From positions 6,262,001 to 6,326,000 of the forward strand of contig OZ260079.1 in NCBI GenBank assembly GCA_965284365.1: a stretch of 64,000 nucleotides of DNA. Direction: 5' to 3'. The first letter of the stretch is position 1, and each line of letters starts with the position of its first letter. Of the stretch, positions 50,735 through 58,469 are shown piece by piece. The notes under the pieces were generated by a model. That model was given only the letters and a program-made list of their open reading frames with translations. It did no database searches and was not told the origin of the DNA. A program made the position numbers and the translations under genes. Source of the stretch: Phragmitibacter sp965284365 (GTDB lineage Bacteria; Verrucomicrobiota; Verrucomicrobiia; Verrucomicrobiales; Verrucomicrobiaceae).

Positions 50735-53700
50735 TTAAATAATACTCGCCTCCAACTCCTTCTTCCGGCTGTTGCTCCGCGCAGGACCGCGCACGGTATC
50801 CGCCACCGTCGGTTGACCGTCTTCAATGGAAAGCCTGTCGTTCGTCATACGCACACCGACCGGTTTGCTGATGCCGAATTCCTGCATCGTTACTCCATAG
50901 ATCACATCTGCTTTCGACATCGTACGTTTGTTATGCGTGACGATGATGAACTGGCTGCTCGTCAGGAACTTGTCCAGCATGACCAGGAAGCGGTTAATGT
51001 TGGATTCGTCCAGCGGCGCGTCCAATTCGTCCAGCACGCAGAAGGGGCTCGGCTTCACCATGTAGATGGAGAAGAGCAAGGCCACCGCCGTCATGGAGCG
51101 CTCACCACCGGAGAGAAGGCTGATGCTTTGCAGCTTCTTGCCAGGGGGCTTCGCGATGATCTCAATGCCGCACTCGAGCGGATCGTTTTCATCCTGTAAG
51201 GTCAGGTCTGCCTGCGCACCGGCGCCGAAAAGCTCTTTGAAATTGTTCCGGAAGTTCTCACGCACCGTCGTGAAGGTATCCACGAACATCGTCTTCGTGG
51301 TCTCGTTGATCTTCGCGATCACTTGCAGCAGTTCATCTTTGCTCTTGATGAGGTCGCCGTGCTGGGAGTCGAGGAAGTTATGACGTTCTTCCAGTTCTTC
51401 GAACTCCTGGATCGCGTCCAGATTCACCGGACCCATACTGTCCAAACGCTGACGCAGATCCGTGACGATCTCCTGCACCAGATCCCAGTCAGGCGCGTTT
51501 TCGATCTCTGCCAATGCAGCAGCGGAAAGGAGATCCGCTTCTTCGTTGGTGGTGACTTCAGCCGGTTCATTCGACGCCGGCGACTCGTTGGATTCATCGC
51601 TTTCGCCAAACGCTGCGCCACTGTCCGAACGCGAAGCCATTGTGGCTTTGCGTTTGCTGTTGCGCACGAAGCTCTTCTTCTGTTCCTCAAGGGAGAGAAG
51701 AAGGGCATGCGGGTCAGGCTCAAACGCATCTAAGCTCAGATGGTAACGCTCCTGCACCTGCGTCGTCAGGTTCTCCAGCTTCAGCTCCACGCGCGTCTGC
51801 TGCACCTCAGCACGGCTGCGATGTTCGCCCATCTCGCTTTGACGCTGACGATACCCATTGAGCTCTGCCTCAAGTGAAGACACCTGGGCAAACATGGCAT
51901 TGCGACGTTCCACGGCTTCCTGACCTTCCTGCTCAATCGTGGAACACAAATGACGCGACTCTTCCGTCTCCTCGTTCAGACGGCGGTTCTCCGCATTGGC
52001 GCTTTCAATACGCTGCTTCCAGATGAAGCACTCGTTTTCAAAGCGGGAGATGGACGAGACAAGCTCCTCCAAACGATTCGCCAAGGGCGCTTTCTGACGC
52101 TCTACGTTTTGCAGCGCATTCGTTTCCAGAGCCAGCGCCGTCTTCAATTCATTCAGACGTTCTGTGGATTCCACTTCGCGCCGGATGACCGCTTCGATCT
52201 GCATCTCCAGCTGGCTTTCACGCTCCTGTGTCTCTTCGATCTGACGCATGGCCCACTGAGCCGTTTCACGGTGCCCCTGAATCTGAGCCTCCGCGGCGGA
52301 AAGCCGGTCTGTGATCTGATTCTGTTCCCATTGCAGACTGTCCTGCTTGGCCGTGGCTTGCTGCAGCGCGCGTTGCACCACACTCACCTTGCCCTGAAGC
52401 TGGCTCAGATTTTCGCGATTCTTCTGAACGGCATCACGCGCGTTGGCTTCATCCCTTTGTTGTTCTTCCAGCTGCAGTCCGAGCGTCACGATGTATTCTT
52501 CCTTCTCCGCCACCTGACGGTCCAGAACCTCCACTTCCTGCTTCAACTCACGCAGTTCCGTCTCGCGGCGCAGAGTGCTCGTGGCTTCGTCCTTGGAGGC
52601 GCCGCCGTGCAGCACACCTTCCTTGCTCAGCCACTCGCCCGCCATGGTGACAAACGCCAGATCCGGATGCTGCGGCTTCAAACGCAAGGCCGCGCTCAGG
52701 TTCTCCACAATCAGCACATCCCGCAGGACGCGCTCCATCAAGGGCAGCACATGAATCTGCGCCTTCACCATGTCCATCGCCCACGCGATGCTGCCATGCG
52801 GCAGGAATTGCCGGTCTCCGTTGCCGCCATTCGTCGGCAGGTCCAGTGGCACGAGCGCCGCCTTCCCCAGACGCTGGCTGGTCAGGCGGTTGATCACTTC
52901 TCCCGCCAGTTCGGAGTCTCTCACCAGCAGGGCTTGCAAATGATCACGCAACGCCGCTTCGATCGCGGAGATAAACTGCGGCTCCACCTCGATGGATGAA
53001 GCCACCAGGCCGCGGAGTCCACCTTTGATCAGCTCCGGATCATCCAGACCCTTCAGCACATTCTGCGTGCCCTGCTCCAGGCCCTCGCCCTTCTCCAGAA
53101 TCTGGCTGAGCGCTTCATGACGGGAGCGCTTCTGGGAATGCTGCCGTTGCAACTGATGCAACTCCTCGGAAGCCGCATCACGCTGACGCCGCTGCTCCGC
53201 GATCGTACCACCCAGATCCTTCAGCTTCTGCTCTAGACTCCCACGCACCGTTTCCCATTCTTCGATCTGGCGATGCAGATGATCATACTCCACCTGGCTG
53301 GCTTCACGCACTTGCGCCGCCGCCTGCTGGTCATGTTGCAGCGCTTCATGGCGCTGGCGATCAGCGCTCATTTGGTTCGTCAGGTTCTGGCCCTTGGCTT
53401 CTGCCGAAGCCGCTTCGCTCTCCAGTTTGCGGAAGGCTTCCCGCAACGTGCGCCGCTCGGTCTCCAGTCGCTGACGCTCTGGAATGATGGCGTTGTGCGC
53501 CACTTGGTGTTCTTCCAGTGCAAACTGGCGCGTTTCGATAGTTCCACGAATGACCGCAAACTGCTCATCTGCTTCCGCCAGTTCCCGGCGCTGACGATCC
53601 ACCATCTGGCGGTTGGAATCAGCGTCTTCATCGTTGCGGCGGATACGGCCTTCCAGTTCTTCCACGCGCTCGCGGTTGAACTCCATCTTGCTCTCCGCGC

Positions 53701-54595
53701 TCTGGATCTTGGAGCGATGCTCCTGAGCCTGTTGACGCAGCGTATTGATCGCAGCTTCGATCTGGTGATAGCTCTCGCGCGTCTCGGAGACTTCCGATTC
53801 CTTCGTGTGGATCTTCTGATGCAGTTCGTTCAACTGCGTCATCAGCGAAATGATCTGATTTTCCGCCTCCGACTTCTCCGCGACGTAGTCGGTGTAATGG
53901 CGATGCGCCAAATGCGTATCCAGCACCCGCAGGTCCTTGTGCACGACTTGGTAACGCTTCGCCTTCTGGGCCTGGCGCTGCAGTGTGCCCATCTGCCGCT
54001 TCACTTCGGCCACGATGTCCGCCACGCGCAGCAGGTTCGCTTCGGTGTATTCGAGCTTCCGCAGCGCTTCCTTCTTCTGGCTTTTGAACTTCGTGATGCC
54101 CGCCGCTTCTTCGAAGACCATGCGCCGGTCTTCAGGTTTGGCGCTGATGAGCATGTCGATCTTGCCCTGCTCCATCACGGAGTAGGCACTTCGGCCAATC
54201 CCCGTTCCCGCCAGCAGATCTTGGAAATCCTTCAGCCGGCAGATCGTGCCATTGATGCGGTATTCGCTGCGGCCATCGCGGAACACACGGCGACACAGCG
54301 CCACTTCATTGTAATCCACATTGAGGGCTTCTTCGCAGTCCGCCATCGTCAGGATGACTTCCGCCATGCCCACGGGCTTCCTCTTGTCCGTGCCATTGAA
54401 AATAACGTCCGCCATTTCTCCACCCCGCAGGGCCTTGGCCGAGGTCTCCCCTAGCACCCAGCGGATCGCGTCCACCACATTGGATTTGCCGCAACCATTG
54501 GGGCCCACGATGCCGGTCACTCCGGTGTGGAACTCAAACATGGTCTTATCCGCGAAGGATTTGAAACCGTGGATTTCGAGAGATTTGAGATGCAT
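50735..54595 (-). CDS. smc: Chromosome segregation ATPase SMC
   Basis: A 1286-residue SMC protein, which forms a long dimeric coiled coil with ATP-binding heads for chromosome condensation. Walker A GPNGCGKSN (residues 31-39) is near the N-terminus with FKSFADKTMFEF. Two long coiled-coil regions flank a hinge near residues 510-640 (LRGLVASSIEVEPQFISAIE). The C-terminal head has the signature LLSGGERSMTAVALLFSIY and Walker B PFCVLDELDAPLDESN. Length is at the long end of the family. A Ser/Glu-rich insertion (near residue 1000, NESPASNEPAEVTTNEE) interrupts the second arm. No scpA or scpB is adjacent. Confidence 0.97.
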   Translation of the reverse strand: MHLKSLEIHGFKSFADKTMFEFHTGVTGIVGPNGCGKSNVVDAIRWVLGETSAKALRGGEMADVIFNGTDKRKPVGMAEVILTMADCEEALNVDYNEVALCRRVFRDGRSEYRINGTICRLKDFQDLLAGTGIGRSAYSVMEQGKIDMLISAKPEDRRMVFEEAAGITKFKSQKKEALRKLEYTEANLLRVADIVAEVKRQMGTLQRQAQKAKRYQVVHKDLRVLDTHLAHRHYTDYVAEKSEAENQIISLMTQLNELHQKIHTKESEVSETRESYHQIEAAINTLRQQAQEHRSKIQSAESKMEFNRERVEELEGRIRRNDEDADSNRQMVDRQRRELAEADEQFAVIRGTIETRQFALEEHQVAHNAIIPERQRLETERRTLREAFRKLESEAASAEAKGQNLTNQMSADRQRHEALQHDQQAAAQVREASQVEYDHLHRQIEEWETVRGSLEQKLKDLGGTIAEQRRQRDAASEELHQLQRQHSQKRSRHEALSQILEKGEGLEQGTQNVLKGLDDPELIKGGLRGLVASSIEVEPQFISAIEAALRDHLQALLVRDSELAGEVINRLTSQRLGKAALVPLDLPTNGGNGDRQFLPHGSIAWAMDMVKAQIHVLPLMERVLRDVLIVENLSAALRLKPQHPDLAFVTMAGEWLSKEGVLHGGASKDEATSTLRRETELRELKQEVEVLDRQVAEKEEYIVTLGLQLEEQQRDEANARDAVQKNRENLSQLQGKVSVVQRALQQATAKQDSLQWEQNQITDRLSAAEAQIQGHRETAQWAMRQIEETQERESQLEMQIEAVIRREVESTERLNELKTALALETNALQNVERQKAPLANRLEELVSSISRFENECFIWKQRIESANAENRRLNEETEESRHLCSTIEQEGQEAVERRNAMFAQVSSLEAELNGYRQRQSEMGEHRSRAEVQQTRVELKLENLTTQVQERYHLSLDAFEPDPHALLLSLEEQKKSFVRNSKRKATMASRSDSGAAFGESDESNESPASNEPAEVTTNEEADLLSAAALAEIENAPDWDLVQEIVTDLRQRLDSMGPVNLDAIQEFEELEERHNFLDSQHGDLIKSKDELLQVIAKINETTKTMFVDTFTTVRENFRNNFKELFGAGAQADLTLQDENDPLECGIEIIAKPPGKKLQSISLLSGGERSMTAVALLFSIYMVKPSPFCVLDELDAPLDESNINRFLVMLDKFLTSSQFIIVTHNKRTMSKADVIYGVTMQEFGISKPVGVRMTNDRLSIEDGQPTVADTVRGPARSNSRKKELEASII

Positions 54596-54767
54596 GGCTG
54601 AAAAAATTGTCAGGAGTGCGAGGCGGCACCCTAGTTACATGACCGGTTCATTTCCGGCAAGAATAATCCATCTGGACCACAAGATATAGTGTGAGCATTT
54701 TCTTGACGCCACTAGGACTGCTATTCCCGCAGCGTTGCAGCGCGGGAGAACCGTCACGACCTCCAGG

Positions 54768-54807
54768 CAAAAAAAGCGGAGAAGGCGCATTTGCACCTTC
54801 CCCGCTA
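54768..54807 (-). terminator. Rho-independent terminator after the small secreted-protein gene
   Basis: Read on the minus strand, AGCGGGGAAGGTGC pairs with GCGCCTTCTCCGCT around AAAT, with one G-T-type mismatch, then TTTTTTT. It is strong and lies about 25 bases past the gene's stop. Confidence 0.88.
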
Positions 54808-54829
54808 CAATAATTATGGCAGTTAAACG

Positions 54830-55336
54830 TTACTTCTTAACTGGCTTCACGGTGGAAATCACCTTGTTCAGCGCGTCCACCACCTCTTTTTTGGCGTCGG
54901 TATAATAACTGAGGTAAAGCACCATGGCAGTCGGGGTGCCCGGATTCAGCAAAACAACTTGGATACCGATTTCGCGGCTGTTCTCTTTATCCTTACCTAC
55001 CGCTTTGACCAGCACACCAGGCATGCCGTTCAAATCGACCTTCTCGGCCTCACCGGCGATCTTCACATCTTTGGCATACTCGTTCGTGAGTTCGTCGATA
55101 TCTTTTTCCAGGGTGGACACATCCTGGTCGGACTCCAGGTGCCACAGAGCCAGATAAGCTTCGTCATCAGTATCTGCCGCTTCCAGAGTGCCATCATCGG
55201 AATATTCAGGTTCCCAACCATCCGGAACATTCAGGGTTACAATCGGATCACCTTCTTCAGGGAAAGCGATGTTCGCAGCCGGTGCAGGGAGAGCCAGGGC
55301 TAGAAGGAGAATGGATAAAGCAGAGGCTAGTTTCAT
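54830..55336 (-). CDS. Small secreted protein of unknown function
   Basis: A 168-residue protein with a clear signal peptide (MKLASALSILLLALALPAPA). The mature part is acidic and rich in Asp and Glu (YSDDGTLEAADTDDEAYLAL), followed by a mixed alpha/beta region with NGMPGVLVKAVGKDKENSRE and a closing helix (KKEVVDALNKVISTVKPVKK). Its pattern, a strand-rich core ending in an 'I.ST.K' helix, recalls small PsbP-like or DUF1795-type proteins, but I cannot assign it. The ATG at 55336 gives the signal peptide. It stands between the chelatase gene and smc and has its own strong terminator. Confidence 0.72.
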   Translation of the reverse strand: MKLASALSILLLALALPAPAANIAFPEEGDPIVTLNVPDGWEPEYSDDGTLEAADTDDEAYLALWHLESDQDVSTLEKDIDELTNEYAKDVKIAGEAEKVDLNGMPGVLVKAVGKDKENSREIGIQVVLLNPGTPTAMVLYLSYYTDAKKEVVDALNKVISTVKPVKK

Positions 55337-55412
55337 AGTTCGTTTGTTAGTTGTGATGAAAGCCCAAAACTCAGTTAGGGTTGGCCGGATTCTAAAGGAA
55401 ATACCTAGCGTG

Positions 55413-56918
55413 TCACGCAACCGTTGCCGCCGGAACCCGTGATTTTTTTGACAGCTCCCGAGCGGCGCTCACGAGATGGGTATCGGCCTCCACACTCAAG
55501 AGAAGTATTTCGTCGCAAGGCGGCTCAGCAGGCGGCAGTTTGTTCTCAGAAATCGCCGTCAGAGGCACTCCCGACTCCAGCGGCCACATGATTTTCCGCA
55601 GGCATTGCGTTGTCGCTTCCGTCTCTTCGGCCACCAGATTTTGCGCCTGCTCATCCGTGATCTTATTGGCAAAGCGGTACATCCCCGTCTGCCGGGCCAG
55701 CGTTTCCCGCAGCGGCACCGGAAGCAACGTTCCTTCCACCCAATGCTCCCAAAGGCCTACCGCGGCTGGATACAAAAAGTCGAGCGCCAGGCGCAATTCC
55801 CGCAGTGTCCGCGCTCGCACCTTCCATCCATGCCGCAGCGTCGGAGCCGACTTCAGCTTTCGGTATTCCCCCGCATCATCATAGAGCGCCACTGCACGAA
55901 TCGCTTCAGGCGTCGCGATCAGTTCCAGGTCTTCCTCGTTTGCCGCCGCATCGTGTTCATGGAGACAGAGCCAGCCGTGAGCATCGTGCACGATCCGCAA
56001 CTGCCCCATCTTCACTGAGGTAGGCGCTCCCTCCGCGAGAAAGAAACTTTCGAAGGCCGAGGGCTTCGCGCTTTTTGCCGGCGTCTCATCACCAGCCTCC
56101 CGCACGTGCGCCTTCGCAAAATCATTCACCTGATCCAAGATCACATCCACCAGCCACGGGTCAGTCCCAATAGCGTTGCCGTAATACAGATTCCTTCCGT
56201 GCATGACACGCGGGTTGTTCCGGAACACGTCACTCTGGCTCAACGCCGCCGTGGGTTCGCTTTCCAATCCCAAAAGCACCGGGATGTCCTGATAACTGTG
56301 CAGACCATCCGCGATAAAAAACGGCACCACCACCACATTGGGCGCCGTCGTCAGAGTCGGCCACTCCGCCACGAGCGGGGCCTCTTCCATGAACGCATCC
56401 AGCACTTCGGCAAATCCGTAGCCGCCTTCCTTGATCAGCCGAACCTGCTCCTCGATCGCTTTGCGCGAGTTGTCATTCAGTTGGGTGCCATGGCCCACAA
56501 TGATCAGCGCCGTTTCATTTCGAGGCACACCCGGCGCACTTTCGTCCGCGCGCTTCAGCAGCAGCTTCGTCATGCTGGGATGTGTCCCCACGGGATCACA
56601 ATAATAAATCGTCTGCCCGGCCCGATGCGTAACCTGCCCATCCAGCCTTAGCTCCCGGGGCAGCACTTCCTGACAGAAATATCCTTCCGAAATAAAGTTC
56701 GGCACCACATAAATGGTTCGGCTCTTCACCATATAAAACACTTCCCGCATGGAAGGCTCCTCCTTCCAGAACGCACACTGCACTTCCGCGAAGATGTCCC
56801 GCTTCCGGATCTCATCCGCATTCAGATGCGTGGGCGCACTCGAGTCCGGGTTCACCGTCGACCCATGACCGACAATAATCAGCGCGGCATCTTGGAAGGA
56901 ATGAGGCATGGAATGCAT
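55413..56918 (-). CDS. Sirohydrochlorin chelatase-like protein with two CbiX domains
   Basis: A 501-residue protein with two CbiX/SirB-type chelatase domains in tandem. Each opens with ALIIVGHG (first at about residue 12, second near 140) and holds the His that binds the incoming metal; further blocks are VVPNFISEGYFCQEVLP and VVVPFFIADGLHSYQDIPV. The C-terminal 220 residues resemble the DR2241-type extension, whose Deinococcus relative carries an iron-sulfur cluster domain; only a few Cys are visible here (WLCLHEH, TTQCLRKI, PPCDEI). The likely role is metal insertion into a tetrapyrrole for siroheme or cobalamin. Other genes of that pathway are not in the window. Confidence 0.83.
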   Translation of the reverse strand: MHSMPHSFQDAALIIVGHGSTVNPDSSAPTHLNADEIRKRDIFAEVQCAFWKEEPSMREVFYMVKSRTIYVVPNFISEGYFCQEVLPRELRLDGQVTHRAGQTIYYCDPVGTHPSMTKLLLKRADESAPGVPRNETALIIVGHGTQLNDNSRKAIEEQVRLIKEGGYGFAEVLDAFMEEAPLVAEWPTLTTAPNVVVVPFFIADGLHSYQDIPVLLGLESEPTAALSQSDVFRNNPRVMHGRNLYYGNAIGTDPWLVDVILDQVNDFAKAHVREAGDETPAKSAKPSAFESFFLAEGAPTSVKMGQLRIVHDAHGWLCLHEHDAAANEEDLELIATPEAIRAVALYDDAGEYRKLKSAPTLRHGWKVRARTLRELRLALDFLYPAAVGLWEHWVEGTLLPVPLRETLARQTGMYRFANKITDEQAQNLVAEETEATTQCLRKIMWPLESGVPLTAISENKLPPAEPPCDEILLLSVEADTHLVSAARELSKKSRVPAATVA

Positions 56919-56981
56919 TACGCCCTCGCCACAAGAAAGGTAGCATTTTTGCACCTTTCGGACCTGCCTCCTTCCCGGAGC

Positions 56982-57614
56982 TTAACGTAAGGTGCGCGGG
57001 ATAAACACCGCTTCCATCCCCGCAGCTTTTGCCGCCTCCAGCCCACTGCGGCCATCTTCAAAGACAAGGCAGTCCTCAGGAGCCACGCCCATCTTCTCCG
57101 CTGCCAGCAGGAACATATCCGGCGAGGGCTTCCCGCGTTTCACATATTCCGGCGTGATGATGACCGGGAATATATCAAAGAGCCCCGTATTCTTCAGGCA
57201 TTCATGCACCACGATCTCTTCACTTCCAGAGGCAACCGAGATCGGAAACTTTCCATGCAAAGACAATGCGTAATCCGCTACGGGATTGATCCGCTGGATC
57301 TCCTTGATGCGCTTGCGGAAGATCTCCTGCTTCGTGCTCACCACCTTCACCGGGTCGAGACTCACCTTGTGCAGGTCATTCAGAATGACCACGGTGTCGT
57401 GCTCGGGCACCCCCGCGTAAAAATAAAACTCCTCTTCCGTAAAGGCATACGTCGCGCCATTCAGCATTAGCGACTCCATCCAGCACACGAAGTGGATCGG
57501 CATGGAGTCCACCAGCGTGCCATCGCAGTCGAAGATATACCCGGCGAAGGAACGCTCGGGAAGTTGCAACAACGGATGCGGGACAGTAGCGGAGACAGAA
57601 ACAGGATCAGACAT
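56982..57614 (-). CDS. HAD family phosphatase, beta-phosphoglucomutase-like
   Basis: A 210-residue HAD-superfamily hydrolase. Motif I is IFDCDGTLVDSMPIH (nucleophile Asp29, general acid/base Asp31), motif II ISVASGS, motif III Lys in RGKPSPDMF, and motif IV VFEDGRSGLEAAKAAG. The helical cap after DSMPIHFVCW matches subfamily IA, the beta-phosphoglucomutase/sugar-phosphatase type. The substrate is probably a small phosphorylated sugar. ATG at 57614 is preferred over a TTG three codons earlier. It follows on the same strand the coiled-coil gene at 57712-58218. Confidence 0.9.
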   Translation of the reverse strand: MSDPVSVSATVPHPLLQLPERSFAGYIFDCDGTLVDSMPIHFVCWMESLMLNGATYAFTEEEFYFYAGVPEHDTVVILNDLHKVSLDPVKVVSTKQEIFRKRIKEIQRINPVADYALSLHGKFPISVASGSEEIVVHECLKNTGLFDIFPVIITPEYVKRGKPSPDMFLLAAEKMGVAPEDCLVFEDGRSGLEAAKAAGMEAVFIPRTLR

Positions 57615-57711
57615 ATTTCTCAAGCGGACGTCACCTCACCTTGCCACAGGGCAACGGATGGACATCCCGGCAAGGGTGACAAAATCGAGTCGAATGGCCG
57701 AATCGAATCAA

Positions 57712-58218
57712 TTAGGCGTGATGGGAGTCGTCCGCGCCATTCCGGGCGGCAGCGGCTGCTTCCGCCGGCAGGGCCGCTTGTTGACCGCTTCCGGTCAGCT
57801 TGCGGAAAAGACGTTGCGGAAAGCTGTTGCCGCGTTCTTCGGATTCCAATTGAGCCAGAGCCTGGCTCTTGGCGATTTCCCACGCCGGCGCAAATCCGGG
57901 GGCGCTGATGTTCATCTGCTTTTCCGCCCGTGCATAGATTTCCAGTTCCCGCTGCACCTTGTTGTCGGTTCGGTCATTCAGACGAGCCACCTGCAGTCGC
58001 AGGTTCTCATTCTCCTTGGTGAATTTTTCCTGCTCGCGCTTCAAGTCGGAGACCTGCTTGTGATCCAAATCCATCTTGTCGCCCAGCATTTTCTTGTAGC
58101 GGCGAAACTCACTGGAGATCTTCCATTGAGAGCGAAGCGATAACACAAAAAGAAAAAAGCCTATCGTAAAGCCAATAACCGTCGCCCAGAGATGGGTCGA
58201 GTTGAGGTGCAGATCCAT
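57712..58218 (-). CDS. Membrane-anchored coiled-coil protein
   Basis: A 168-residue protein with one N-terminal helix (ATVIGFTIGFFLFVLSL) and a long charged coiled coil (about residues 35-100, HKQVSDLKREQEKFTKENENLRLQ). The C-terminal third is less ordered and ends in an Ala-rich stretch and a His tail (DDSHHA). This plan resembles small LapA/DUF1049-type or YtxH-like membrane proteins, but I cannot place it in a family. ATG at 58218 starts just before the helix. It is divergent from the P-loop gene at 58470, sharing a 251-base AT-rich gap. Confidence 0.68.
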   Translation of the reverse strand: MDLHLNSTHLWATVIGFTIGFFLFVLSLRSQWKISSEFRRYKKMLGDKMDLDHKQVSDLKREQEKFTKENENLRLQVARLNDRTDNKVQRELEIYARAEKQMNISAPGFAPAWEIAKSQALAQLESEERGNSFPQRLFRKLTGSGQQAALPAEAAAAARNGADDSHHA

Positions 58219-58469
58219 TGTATAACCTACGGCTGGAACGCCTTCCTGAAAACGGAAAATCGCGCTAATCCGTGAAAGAACGCCTCCATCACCCACCCTA
58301 ATTCGTATTTAGCAGGCAGTAAATTATCAAGTCCCCGAAACTAATAATTCTAGTAAATCCACTCAGTTCTGACTTGTGTAGTCAGAATTCTGCTGTTTTG
58401 TTCCCTCCGTTACCGGTTTTTCGCTCTTTTGAGTGCGAGACTTGCGAGAATTCCTCCCTTTGACCATTC

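Noticed and set aside
51950..54454. Two long open frames on the plus strand opposite smc (about 349 and 393 residues)
   Set aside because: They lie fully inside the clearly coding smc gene, read as His/Leu/Arg-rich sequence typical of the opposite strand of a high-GC gene, and have no recognisable motif.
54720..54750. TCCCGC...GCGGGA hairpin upstream of smc
   Set aside because: No T-run follows, and it lies between the secreted-protein terminator and smc with no clear role.
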